Below, piece by piece: positions 6,578 through 14,401 of a DNA stretch of 22,880 nucleotides (the stretch's first letter is position 1; every line of letters starts with the position of its first letter). The translations under genes were made by a program, and so were the position numbers. The notes under the pieces were generated by a model. That model was not told where the DNA came from. It was given only the letters and a program-made list of their open reading frames with translations, and did no database searches. This DNA comes from JAYZVT01 sp050248375 (lineage in GTDB: Bacteria > Pseudomonadota > Alphaproteobacteria > Rhizobiales > Methyloligellaceae). The stretch spans positions 1 to 22,880 of the forward strand of contig JBFWSL010000026.1 in NCBI GenBank assembly GCA_050248375.1. Direction: 5' to 3'.

Positions 6578-7276
6578 ATGCCAGAGCTGACACCCATCGA
6601 ATGGGAAGCGCTACGGCTCAGTCTTCGCGTCGCCTTCTGGAGTGTCCTGTTCAGCCTGCCGCTCGCCATCGCCGTCGCCTGGGTGCTGGCGCGGCGCGAG
6701 TTCTACGGCAAGATGCTGCTGAACGCGCTGGTGCATCTGCCGCTGATCCTGCCTCCGGTCGTCACCGGCTACATCCTGCTGCTGCTGCTCGGCACCAAGG
6801 GCCCCGTGGGCTCGTGGCTGCAATCGGCGCTCGGCATCGTGGTCGCCTTCAAGTGGACCGGCGCGGCCATCGCGGCGGGCGTCATGGGCTTTCCGCTGAT
6901 GGTGCGGGCCATCCGGCTCTCGATGGAAGCGGTGGACCGCAAGCTGGAGCAGAGCGCGGCGACGCTGGGGGCCTCTCCGCTGGCCGTCTTCGCCACGGTC
7001 ACGCTGCCGCTGATCCTTCCCGGCATCCTCGCCGGCACCATCCTCGCCTTCGCCAAGGGGCTGGGCGAGTTCGGCGCCACCATCACCTTCGTCTCCAACA
7101 TTCCCGGCGAGACGCGCACGCTGCCCATCGCCATCTACACCTTCCTGCAGATCCCCGGCGGCGAGGAAGGCGCCATCCGGCTGACGGTGATCGCCATCGT
7201 GCTGTCCATCGCCGCGCTGCTGGTCTCGGAGATCCTTGCCAAACGGAGCGCCCGCAGGGTGCAGGGCGATGCTTGA
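6578..7276 (+). CDS. modB: molybdate ABC transporter permease
   Basis: ModB, the inner-membrane channel of the molybdate importer, 232 residues, normal for the family. It has about five to six membrane segments. The coupling-helix EAA region is LEQSAATLGASPLAVFATVTLPLILPG, which docks on the ATPase. LAFAKGLGEFGATITFVSNIPGETRTL is the conserved ModB/CysT-type segment. The ATG at 6578 follows GGGAACGGGAAGG. Its stop codon overlaps the modC start by 8 bases, indicating translational coupling. Confidence 0.95.
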   Translation: MPELTPIEWEALRLSLRVAFWSVLFSLPLAIAVAWVLARREFYGKMLLNALVHLPLILPPVVTGYILLLLLGTKGPVGSWLQSALGIVVAFKWTGAAIAAGVMGFPLMVRAIRLSMEAVDRKLEQSAATLGASPLAVFATVTLPLILPGILAGTILAFAKGLGEFGATITFVSNIPGETRTLPIAIYTFLQIPGGEEGAIRLTVIAIVLSIAALLVSEILAKRSARRVQGDA

Positions 7277-8360
7277 GGTCGACGTCAGCCGGCGCCTCGG
7301 CGCGATCGACCTGCAGGCGCAGTTCAGCGCGGGCGCGGGCGTCACCGCCCTGTTCGGCCGCTCGGGCGCGGGCAAGACCTCCATCGTCAACATGATCGCC
7401 GGGCTGCTGAAGCCGGAGAGCGGACGCATCGCCACCGGCGGCCGGGTGCTGTTCGACAGCGCCGCGCGCGTCTCGCTGCCGCCGCACAGGCGCCGGGTCG
7501 GCTATGTGTTCCAGGACGGACGGCTGTTCCCTCACCTCACCGTGCGGCAGAACCTGACCTACGGCCGCTGGTTCACGCCGCCCGCGGACCGCTTCGCCGA
7601 TCTCGGCCACGTCACCGAGCTGCTGGGCATCGGGCCGCTGCTGGCGCGCTTCCCGGCCTCGCTGTCGGGCGGGGAGAAGCAGCGCGTCGCCATCGGCCGG
7701 GCGCTGCTGGCCAGCCCGCGCATCCTGCTCATGGACGAGCCGCTCGCCTCGCTGGACGAGGCGCGCAAGCAGGACATCCTGCCCTATCTGGAGCGGCTGC
7801 GCGAGGAGACGAAAATCCCCATCGTCTATGTGAGCCATTCGCTGGCCGAGGTGACGCAGCTCGCCAACACGCTGGTGCTGGTCTCCGAGGGCAGGGTGAA
7901 GGCGAGCGGGCCCATCGAGGAGATCATGGCGCGCACGGACCTGTTTCCGCTCACCGGGCGGTTCGAGGCGGGCGCGGTGCTCGACTGCACGGTCGGCGGG
8001 CGCGACAGGGCGACGGGCCTGCTGAAGCTCGACACGCCGGCGGGGCCGCTACTGACCCCGGCCGCCGAGATCCCGGCCGGCACCCATCTGCGCGTGCGGG
8101 TGCGGGCGCGCGACATCATGATCGCCACAACGAAGCCCGCTGGCTTCAGCGCCCTGAACATCCTGCCCGCCACGGTGTCGGAAATCCGCAGCGACCCGCC
8201 CTACGCCGACGTGAAGCTGCAGGCAGGCAGCGCGGCGCTGCTGGCGCGCATCACGGATCATTCGGTGCGGCGGCTCGGGCTGAAAAAGGGCAAGAAGGTC
8301 TACGCCGTCATCAAGAGCACGGCGCTGGACCGGCGCAGCCTGGGCGTGGCGAAGGAGTAG
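7269..8360 (+). CDS. modC: molybdate ABC transporter ATP-binding protein
   Basis: ModC, the ATPase driving molybdate import, 363 residues. It shows Walker A GRSGAGKT (30-37), a Q-loop in YVFQDGRLFPHLTV, the ABC signature LSGGEKQRVAIGRALL (132-147), Walker B ILLMDEP (152-158) and the switch histidine H190. A C-terminal Mop/TOBE domain (about 290-355) contains SALNILPATVSEI and ARITDHSVRRLGL, the oxyanion-binding module of ModC. The ATG at 7269 overlaps the modB stop; an upstream extension at 7236 would lie inside modB and lacks family similarity. Because the regulator in this locus lacks its own Mop domains, this TOBE domain is the only visible molybdate-sensing module. Confidence 0.95.
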   Translation: MLEVDVSRRLGAIDLQAQFSAGAGVTALFGRSGAGKTSIVNMIAGLLKPESGRIATGGRVLFDSAARVSLPPHRRRVGYVFQDGRLFPHLTVRQNLTYGRWFTPPADRFADLGHVTELLGIGPLLARFPASLSGGEKQRVAIGRALLASPRILLMDEPLASLDEARKQDILPYLERLREETKIPIVYVSHSLAEVTQLANTLVLVSEGRVKASGPIEEIMARTDLFPLTGRFEAGAVLDCTVGGRDRATGLLKLDTPAGPLLTPAAEIPAGTHLRVRVRARDIMIATTKPAGFSALNILPATVSEIRSDPPYADVKLQAGSAALLARITDHSVRRLGLKKGKKVYAVIKSTALDRRSLGVAKE

Positions 8361-8366
8361 CGGATG

Positions 8367-8550
8367 TGGACCCCGGCCTGCGCCGGGGTTTCGGGGATTT
8401 TCGCCGGGGTTTCGACCCATGACCTGGGCGCGGTCAGTCCCTTCGTTATAACTGGACCCCGGCCTGCGCCGGGGTTTCGGAGATTTTCGCCTAGGTTTCG
8501 AACTCCTATGCCAATCCTTGCTCCGAAACCCCGGGCGAAGACCCGGGGTC
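8367..8550. repeat. cluster of GC hairpin repeats downstream of modC
   Basis: The 311 nt between modC and the tRNA holds no gene but several copies of one hairpin. Copies at 8368-8394 and 8454-8480 are identical over 27 nt, with arms ACCCCGGC and GCCGGGGT around a CTGC loop; their flanks continue to match (GATTTTCGCC), so the unit is a direct repeat with an 86 nt period. A half copy lies near 8403-8414. A fourth, inverted copy (8523-8550) has 8 bp arms ACCCCGGG/CCCGGGGT. Related pairs occur at 9930-10005 and 14507-14582. The hairpins could terminate or protect the modABC message. The rest of the spacer (8551-8671) shows nothing I can name. Confidence 0.85.
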
Positions 8551-8671
8551 ATAACACCCTTGGCGTGGATGTCTCTCGCGTTGCCAGGAAGCGCGCCAGC
8601 ATGGGCCGCCGGGTCGAGCCCTTGCCGACGAAGAATAAAGGCGAGGAACACGCATCCCGGCAGGAGAGGGC

Positions 8672-8745
8672 TGGAGCGGGTGACGGGAATCGAACCCGTA
8701 TCTAAAGCTTGGGAAGCTTTCGTTCTACCACTGAACTACACCCGC
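8672..8745 (-). tRNA. tRNA-Gly (anticodon CCC)
   Basis: Read on the minus strand the cloverleaf is complete. The acceptor GCGGGTG pairs with CACCCGC. The D stem is GTTC/GAAC and the anticodon stem AAAGC/GCTTT, with the 7 nt loop TTCCCAA (anticodon CCC). The T arm is ACGGG-TTCGAAT-CCCGT. The discriminator T is followed by an encoded CCA (8672-8674). All stems pair. It would read GGG codons. Confidence 0.96.
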
Positions 8746-8770
8746 CCGTCATCCGGATCGCGGTCACGTC

Positions 8771-8797
8771 CGTATAGCGCTCAATAGCACAGGGCAA
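8771..8797 (-). promoter_or_regulatory. possible tRNA-Gly promoter
   Basis: On the minus strand TTGCCC (8797-8792) and TATACG (8776-8771) are 15 bases apart, a short but tolerable spacing. The -10 box ends 25 bases before the tRNA 5' end. The only support is position and partial consensus. Confidence 0.3.
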
Positions 8798-8920
8798 CGG
8801 GGGCGAAAAGCGGCCCCTCGTGGGGCCAGTGACGTCCCGGGCGCTCGTGAAAACATTGTGATGATCCTCGCCGGGCGCGCGTGCTAGCGTCCGCGGCGAG
8901 GGACCCCCAGGGGCAAGCGC

Positions 8921-9916
8921 ATGACGACAATCGATTTTCCCCGGCCGGCCCAGCGGCCGCTCGACCCCGGCAAGTTCCGCGATCCCGATATCACCGCCAG
9001 GGGCGAGCCGCGCGCCAGCGTGGCGCTCCGGGCGCTGGAGACGCTGTGGATCAACACCGGCACGCTCTGCAACATCGAGTGCGTCAACTGCTACATCGAA
9101 TCCAGCCCCAGCAACGACCGGCTGGCCTATATCACGCGCGGGGAACTGCGCCCTTTCCTGGATGAAATCCGCCGCGACGGCCTCGGCACGCGCGAGATCG
9201 GCTTCACCGGCGGCGAGCCCTTCATGAACCGCGAGCTGTGCGCCATGGCGGGCGATGCGCTGGAGCGGGATCTGAACGTGCTGATCCTGACCAACGCCAT
9301 GCAGCCGATGCAGCGGCCACGGGTGCAGAAGGAACTCCTTGCGCTGAAGCAGGCCCATGGCGGCCGGCTGGCCCTGAGGGTCAGCGTGGACCACTGGAGC
9401 CGCAGGCTGCACGAGGCCGAGCGCGGAGCAAATACCTGGGACAGGACGCTGGCCGGCCTCGACTGGCTGTCGCGCAACGGCTTCAGCATCGCCATCGCGG
9501 GGCGCACCTGCTGGGGCGAGCCGGAAAGCGAGGCCCGGGCGGGCTACGCGCGGCTGATCGCGGAACGCGGCTGGCGCATCGACCCGCATAACCGCATGCA
9601 GTTGCTGCTGTTTCCGGAGATGAACGAGCGGGAGGACGTGCCGGAGATCACCACGGCCTGCTGGGGCATCCTCGGCAAGACGCCCTCGCAGATGATGTGC
9701 GCCTCCAGCCGCATGGTGGTGAAACGAAAAGGCGCCAAGGCCCCCTCGGTGGTTCCCTGCACGCTGCTGCCCTACGACCGGGCCTTCGACATGGGAGCGA
9801 CGCTGGCGGAGGCCGCGCGGGCGGATGCCGGCATGTTCGACGGTGGCGCGGTCAAGCTCTGCCACCCCCATTGCGCCAAATTCTGCGTGCTGGGCGGGGG
9901 AAGCTGTTCGGGCTGA
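8921..9916 (+). CDS. radical SAM protein with cysteine-rich C-terminus, function unknown
   Basis: A 331-residue radical SAM enzyme. The AdoMet [4Fe-4S] motif is C50-x3-C54-x2-C57 (CNIECVNCY), preceded by LETLWINTGTLC. The GGEP motif is at 97-100 (FTGGEPFMN), with a TNAMQPM segment at 124-130 and VSVDHW at 155-159. The C-terminal third carries C247, C260, C280 and a tight cluster CHPHCAKFCVLGGGSC (C314, C318, C322, C329), likely for an auxiliary iron-sulfur cluster. The spacing CX3CX3CX6C is not the standard SPASM pattern. The ATG follows an AGGGGCAAGC site. No small precursor peptide gene is apparent beside it, so a peptide-maturase role is unsupported. Substrate unknown. Confidence 0.85.
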   Translation: MTTIDFPRPAQRPLDPGKFRDPDITARGEPRASVALRALETLWINTGTLCNIECVNCYIESSPSNDRLAYITRGELRPFLDEIRRDGLGTREIGFTGGEPFMNRELCAMAGDALERDLNVLILTNAMQPMQRPRVQKELLALKQAHGGRLALRVSVDHWSRRLHEAERGANTWDRTLAGLDWLSRNGFSIAIAGRTCWGEPESEARAGYARLIAERGWRIDPHNRMQLLLFPEMNEREDVPEITTACWGILGKTPSQMMCASSRMVVKRKGAKAPSVVPCTLLPYDRAFDMGATLAEAARADAGMFDGGAVKLCHPHCAKFCVLGGGSCSG

Positions 9917-9929
9917 GGGCGCGCCGGCT

Positions 9930-10005
9930 GGACCCCGGCCTTCGCCGGGGTTTCGATTCCTTATGTCCCTTCGGGCTTGCGAAACCCCGGCGAAGGCCGG
10001 GGTCC
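9930..10005. repeat. inverted pair of GC hairpin repeats
   Basis: A 26 nt hairpin unit at 9930-9955 (arms ACCCCGGC 9932-9939 and GCCGGGGT 9944-9951, loop CTTC) is repeated as an exact reverse complement at 9980-10005, with a 24 nt spacer. The pair starts 14 bases after the radical SAM stop codon and can form two small hairpins or one 26 bp stem. Family members also lie at 8367-8550 and 14507-14582. It is a plausible transcript end for the radical SAM gene. Confidence 0.87.
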
Positions 10006-10138
10006 ATGCCGCGGCATGCAGGCGCGTCCGCGAGACTGGCTCCTTGCCTTGACTGCCCCTAACATGGCCGCCGCGGCGCGCCCGGGACACGCCGCTTGCG
10101 TCGGCGATCGTACAAGACGGCACGAGGAAGGAAGCAAT

Positions 10139-10801
10139 ATGGGACTGACCATTCACGAATGGACGGCGCAGCGGCTGGGCGAGGAGGAGATCGCCCAATG
10201 GCGCGAGATGCCGTCCTCGATCATCGGCGACGAACTGAACCGGGCGCAGATCATGTACGCGGCGATCAAGCCGCTGGCGCCGGGCAAGGGCTTCGCCGGG
10301 CAGGCCATCACCGTGCAGTGCATGGTGGGCGACAACCTGGCGCTGCATCATGCCATCTCCGGCGCCTTCAGGGGCGCGGTGATCGTCGGCGACGGGCGGC
10401 GGAACGACGAAACCGCCATCTGGGGCGGCGTCATGCATACGCTGGCCGAGACGCGGGGCATCGCCGGCGTGGTCATCGACGGGGCGCTCAGGGACGTTGC
10501 CGAACTGCGCGCCTCCCCGCTCCCGGTCTATGCGCGGGCGGCGGTGCCGGCCGGCCCGCACAAGGGCTTCGGCGGGGAAGTCAACGCCCCCATCCAGTGC
10601 GGCGGAGTGAGCGTGCGGCCGGGCGACCTGGTGGTGGCGGACGATGACGGGGTGGTGGTGGTGCGCCTCGACCAGATCGACGGGCTGATGCAGCGCTGCA
10701 AGTCGCGTATCGCCAAGGAGCAGGAATTCATCAAGCAGATCAAGGCCGGAAAGACCACGGTCGATATCCTCAAGCTGCCCGGTCCGGGCCAGGTCGGCTG
10801 A
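10139..10801 (+). CDS. RraA family protein (HMG aldolase-like)
   Basis: A 220-residue member of the RraA / 4-hydroxy-4-methyl-2-oxoglutarate aldolase family. The family core is clear: GDELNRAQIMYAAIKPLAPG (30-49), VIVGDGRRNDETAIWGG (81-97) and the active-site stretch GIAGVVIDGALRDV (107-120), with R118-D119 matching the conserved Arg and metal-binding Asp of the aldolases. A late VRPGDLVVADDDGVVVV segment is also typical. Members include aldolases and decarboxylases as well as the E. coli RNase E inhibitor RraA, and sequence alone does not separate them; the conserved RD and metal site favour an enzyme. The ATG at 10139 follows AGGAAGG; the frame upstream runs into the hairpin repeat and is rejected. 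Confidence 0.85.
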   Translation: MGLTIHEWTAQRLGEEEIAQWREMPSSIIGDELNRAQIMYAAIKPLAPGKGFAGQAITVQCMVGDNLALHHAISGAFRGAVIVGDGRRNDETAIWGGVMHTLAETRGIAGVVIDGALRDVAELRASPLPVYARAAVPAGPHKGFGGEVNAPIQCGGVSVRPGDLVVADDDGVVVVRLDQIDGLMQRCKSRIAKEQEFIKQIKAGKTTVDILKLPGPGQVG

Positions 10802-10823
10802 GGGGGGAATATTGCACCGCAAC

Positions 10824-10840
10824 CGCCTATATATGAGGCG
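10824..10840. other. small hairpin CGCCT-ATATATG-AGGCG after the RraA-like gene
   Basis: A 5 bp stem around an AT-only core lies 22 bases after the stop codon. It could be a weak terminator or a protein-binding dyad for the next gene, whose ATG is at 10972. The remaining 130 bases before that gene contain no feature I can support. Confidence 0.25.
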
Positions 10841-10971
10841 ATGCTTTCATAAGGGCTTCCGCCGGCCCCGCAATCTCTCCATGATTTGTTTGCATCTTGG
10901 CGGATAGGCTAAGGTGGAGTGCCCAACTGGCGACACAACAGCCGGTGAAAACAAGACGTTCGGAAGCGCTG

Positions 10972-11616
10972 ATGTCCAAAGGGAGACACAACCGGAAGAA
11001 AAAGAAGCACGGCTGGCGGGAACGCCTGCGCCGCGTGCTGCGCTACCGGCTGCAGATTCCCATAAAGCGCAGCACCCACAGCCCGGAGCATATCGCGCGC
11101 GGGGTGATGGTCGGCACCGTATGGGCCGCCTCCCCCCTTTTCGGCGCGCAGATGCTCATGGTGTTCCTGACCTGGCTGGGCGGCCGCAAGCTGTTCAACT
11201 GGGATTTCTCGCTGATCAACGGCCTGGCCTGGACCTGGACCACCAACGTGTTCACGGTCGTGCCCTTCTATTACTTCTGCTACGCCACCGGCCACATGCT
11301 GCTCGGGCAGTCGGGCGACATCAGCGGCTACAACACCTTCGAAGCGGTGTTCGCCAGCTTCACCCAGGACGACCAGACCCTCTACGACTCCATGATGCTG
11401 CTGTTCGGCAGCCTGTGGCACAAGGTCGGTCTGCCGCTGTTCGCGGGATGCCTGATCTGGTCCGTCATTCTCGGCTGGGTGGCCTACAAGCTGACCTACG
11501 GCTTCGTGATCCGCTACCGCGAGCACCGTGAGCACTCCAGGCGGGAACGCCGCCAGCGCAAGGCCTCTTCCGGCGGCGGCGCCCGGCACCACGCACAGGC
11601 CCAGTCCTCCGCCTGA
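10972..11616 (+). CDS. DUF2062 domain membrane protein
   Basis: A 214-residue protein with a very basic N-terminus (SKGRHNRKKKKHGWRERLRR) followed by the DUF2062 region: STHSPEHIARGVMVGTVWAASP, FGAQMLMVFLTWLGGRKLFN and TWTTNVFTVVPFYYFCYATGH. Three or four membrane helices are expected, including one near 160-185. The C-terminus is again basic and hydrophilic. Proteins of this family have no settled function; some are fused to or found near glycosyltransferases. The start at 10972 is preceded by CGGAAGCG. An upstream in-frame ATG at 10897 would add 25 residues without family similarity. Confidence 0.83.
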   Translation: MSKGRHNRKKKKHGWRERLRRVLRYRLQIPIKRSTHSPEHIARGVMVGTVWAASPLFGAQMLMVFLTWLGGRKLFNWDFSLINGLAWTWTTNVFTVVPFYYFCYATGHMLLGQSGDISGYNTFEAVFASFTQDDQTLYDSMMLLFGSLWHKVGLPLFAGCLIWSVILGWVAYKLTYGFVIRYREHREHSRRERRQRKASSGGGARHHAQAQSSA

Positions 11617-11710
11617 CCGGGACGGCTTTTCCGCCGCTGCAAAAAAATTTCCGGCGATTTCCAAGGATTCGTAAAATCGGCGCGTCCAATGGACAAAACT
11701 GGACGGGCGG

Positions 11711-12241
11711 ATGACCGATATGGAGCTGGCCAGACGTGCCCGAGATGGCGACCGGGAGGCCTTCCGGCAATTGCTGGAGGCCAACTACGACCTCATTTTC
11801 CGTGTCGCCGCGCGCTTCACCGGCAACGCCCAGGATGCCGAGGACATCGCCCAGGACGTCTGCCTGACGCTGGCGGACCGGCTGCGCTCCTTCCGGGGCG
11901 AGTCGCGCTTCTCCACCTGGCTGTACAAGGTGGCGCTGAACGCCTGCCGCGACTTCGCCCGGCGGCAGAAGTCGGCAAGGGCGCTGCAGGAGAACTATGC
12001 GGTGTTCCGGGAAATGGACGAGGGCGACGCCCGCGATGCGCAGGCGCGCAGCGGCTGGCTGAACGAGGCCATCGCCGCGCTGGAACCCTCGCTCAAGGAA
12101 ACGGTTCTGCTCGTCGTCGGGGAGGACATGAGCCACGGGGAGGCCGCGCGCGTGCTCGGCTGCGCGGAGACCACGGTCTCCTGGCGCATGCACGAGGCGC
12201 GCAAGAAGCTGCGGGTTTTCGCGGAGAGCGACCATGACTGA
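11711..12241 (+). CDS. ECF-type RNA polymerase sigma factor
   Basis: A 176-residue group 4 sigma factor. Sigma region 2 spans about 8-86: NYDLIFRVAARFTGNAQDAEDIAQDV contains the core-binding helix, and the FRGESRFSTWLYKVALNACRDF segment is the -10 recognition part. Region 4 spans about 117-168, with the helix-turn-helix MSHGEAARVLGCAETTVSWRMHEARKKLR recognising the -35 box. There is no C-terminal extension. The gene overlaps the following vWA gene by 8 bases, which is typical of a sigma and regulator pair. A second ATG three codons in is possible. I found no convincing GGAAC/CGTC-type autoregulatory promoter upstream. The regulon is unknown. Confidence 0.93.
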   Translation: MTDMELARRARDGDREAFRQLLEANYDLIFRVAARFTGNAQDAEDIAQDVCLTLADRLRSFRGESRFSTWLYKVALNACRDFARRQKSARALQENYAVFREMDEGDARDAQARSGWLNEAIAALEPSLKETVLLVVGEDMSHGEAARVLGCAETTVSWRMHEARKKLRVFAESDHD

Positions 12242-14399
12242 CGATCTCAAGGCCCTCAGGCGCGCGATGGACGAGGCGACGCCCCGGCCCTCGCCGGAGG
12301 TGCGCGCCCGCGCCATCGCGCAGGCGATGACGGCCTATGACGAGAAAATTTCACGGGCACCCCAAGGAAGCGGGGTGATCTCCCGTCTCACGGACGCGGC
12401 ACAGGCCGCGACCGGGAAACTGTTCGGGAGAGCCCCCATGCGACTGACCCCTGCCCTCGCCGGCGGCGCGAGCCTCGCGGTGCTGACGCTCGCGGTGATG
12501 AGCACCGCCTATCTGCAATCCGATATCCGCAACCGCCAGGCGGTCCCGCCGGCGGATACGAAACTGGCCGCGGAGAAGCCCGAGGCACTGCCGCCGGCGA
12601 AGCCGGTGCCGGGCGTGGCGCAGCCAGCGCCGCCAGAGGCAGCCGCGGCGCAGAAGAACCTCGGGGAGGCCCTGCGCTCGCGCGCGGACGAGCGGGCGAA
12701 GCTGCAGCAGGATCCCGCTTCCGCCATAATCGGACAGTTGCAGGCCGCGCGCGAACAGGACGCCGCCATCGGTCCGGCCGCCTCCCCGCCCGCGGCTCTG
12801 CCCGGCGTGGCGACGCCGCCCGCAGGCGTGCCGATTGCCTCGCTTTCCGGAGGGGCGCGACCCGCCCCGCCGCCGCCGGGCAGCTATACCCGCGCGCTGC
12901 AGAACCGGCTGGCCACCATGCCGAAGCCGGACCGGATGCCGCCGCACTATCAGGACCAGGGCCGCGATACATTCGCCGACGTGAACGCCAACCCGGTCAA
13001 GGCGGTGGCGCAGGAGCCGGTCTCCACCTTCTCCATCGACGTGGACACCGCGTCCTACGCCTTCGTGCGCGCGTCGCTGAACCGCAACGTGCTGCCGCAG
13101 AAGAACGCGGTGCGGGTGGAGGAGCTGATCAACTACTTCCCCTACGACTATCCCAAGCCCGACGACAAGGCGGTGCCGTTCAGGACCACGGTGAACGTGT
13201 TCCAGAGTCCGTGGAACGAGGGAACCAGGCTTATGCATATCGGCATCAAGGGCTACGACCTGCAGACCGCGGAGAAGCCGCGCTCCAACCTGGTGTTCCT
13301 GGTGGATACCTCGGGCTCGATGAACGCGCCGAACAAGCTGCCGCTGCTGCAGAACTCGCTGAAGCTGCTGCTTGAGACCCTGAAGCCGGACGACTCAATC
13401 GCCATCGTCGCCTATGCGGGCAGCGCGGGCACCGTGCTTGAACCGACGCCGGTGAAGGAGAAGACCAGGATCCTGAACGCGCTGACCAACCTGCGCGCGG
13501 GCGGCTCGACCGCAGGGGCGGAAGGTATCCGCCAGGCCTACGAGCTGGCCGAGCAGGGCTATGACGCCAAGGCGGTGAACCGCGTGATCCTGGCGACCGA
13601 CGGCGATTTCAACGTGGGCATCACCGACCGCGAGGAGCTGAAGAGCTTCATCGAGCGCAAGCGCAAGTCGGGCGTGTTCCTGTCGGTGCTGGGCTTCGGC
13701 CACGGCAACTACAACGACGCTCTGATGCAGACGCTGGCGCAGAACGGCAACGGCAACGCGGCCTATATCGACACGCTGAACGAGGCGCGCAAGGTGCTGG
13801 TGGAGGAGGCCTCCTCCACGCTGTTCCCCATTGCCAAGGACGTGAAGATCCAGATCGAGTTCAACCCGGCGCAAGTGAGCGAATACCGGCTCATCGGCTA
13901 CGAGACCCGGCTGCTCAACCGCGACGACTTCAGGAACGACAAGGTGGACGCGGGCGATATCGGCGCGGGGCACACGGTGACGGCGATCTACGAGATCACG
14001 CCCAAGGGCTCCAGGTCGCAGCTTGTCGGCGACCTGCGCTATGCGCCCAGGGCCGCCGGACCCGCCGCGACGCCGGCTGGCAGCGACGAGCTGGCCTTCG
14101 TGAAGCTGCGCTACAAGCTGCCCGGCGAGGATACCAGCAAGCTGATCGAGATGCCGGTGACCAGGGCGCTGGACAAGGGCGCCGTCGACGCCGCGCCGCA
14201 GGAGGCCCGCTTCGCCGCCGCGGTGGCCGGCTTCGGGCAACTGCTCACCGGCGGACGCTTCACGGGCTCCTACGGCTATGACGACGTGATCGCGCTGGCG
14301 CAATCGGCCAAGGGGCCCGATCCCTTCGGCTACCGGGCGGAGTTCGTGAACCTCGCCCGTTTCGCCAGGTCGGCGGCGGCGCTCGAATCCCAGAAGTAA
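12234..14399 (+). CDS. vWA domain protein of the YfbK type with anti-sigma-like N-terminus
   Basis: A 721-residue protein. Residues 1-65 are hydrophilic and helical (MTDDLKALRRAMDEATP), like the cytoplasmic part of an anti-sigma factor. One membrane segment follows at about 72-94, then a long Pro/Ala-rich linker (100-240). Next come the YfbK-type N-terminal domain (about 244-310, FSIDVDTASYAFVRASLN) and a von Willebrand A domain (about 350-530). The MIDAS metal site is complete: D358-T-S360-G-S362, T426 and D456 (ATDGD). The rest matches the DUF3520-like C-terminal region of YfbK proteins. The topology puts the vWA part in the periplasm. The 8-base overlap with the sigma gene suggests it controls that sigma factor. 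Family membership is sure; the anti-sigma role is inferred. Confidence 0.88.
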   Translation: MTDDLKALRRAMDEATPRPSPEVRARAIAQAMTAYDEKISRAPQGSGVISRLTDAAQAATGKLFGRAPMRLTPALAGGASLAVLTLAVMSTAYLQSDIRNRQAVPPADTKLAAEKPEALPPAKPVPGVAQPAPPEAAAAQKNLGEALRSRADERAKLQQDPASAIIGQLQAAREQDAAIGPAASPPAALPGVATPPAGVPIASLSGGARPAPPPPGSYTRALQNRLATMPKPDRMPPHYQDQGRDTFADVNANPVKAVAQEPVSTFSIDVDTASYAFVRASLNRNVLPQKNAVRVEELINYFPYDYPKPDDKAVPFRTTVNVFQSPWNEGTRLMHIGIKGYDLQTAEKPRSNLVFLVDTSGSMNAPNKLPLLQNSLKLLLETLKPDDSIAIVAYAGSAGTVLEPTPVKEKTRILNALTNLRAGGSTAGAEGIRQAYELAEQGYDAKAVNRVILATDGDFNVGITDREELKSFIERKRKSGVFLSVLGFGHGNYNDALMQTLAQNGNGNAAYIDTLNEARKVLVEEASSTLFPIAKDVKIQIEFNPAQVSEYRLIGYETRLLNRDDFRNDKVDAGDIGAGHTVTAIYEITPKGSRSQLVGDLRYAPRAAGPAATPAGSDELAFVKLRYKLPGEDTSKLIEMPVTRALDKGAVDAAPQEARFAAAVAGFGQLLTGGRFTGSYGYDDVIALAQSAKGPDPFGYRAEFVNLARFARSAAALESQK

Positions 14400-14401
14400 C
14401 C

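Noticed and set aside
8367..8550. Possible CRISPR array, because similar units recur.
   Set aside because: The units are hairpins in mixed orientation with uneven spacing, only two are direct copies, and no cas gene is present.
8364..8787. Small plus-strand open frames through the hairpin repeats and opposite the tRNA.
   Set aside because: They consist of translated hairpin repeat and anti-tRNA sequence, with no independent coding evidence.
8702..10822. A 706-codon minus-strand open frame opposite the radical SAM and RraA-like genes.
   Set aside because: It runs through the tRNA gene and the hairpin repeats and mirrors the codon pattern of the real genes on the plus strand.
11640..11700. 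Possible autoregulatory ECF promoter before the sigma gene (GGATTC with a downstream CGTC).
   Set aside because: The spacing between the two boxes is about 12 bases, short of the usual 15-17, and GGATTC is a poor -35 match.
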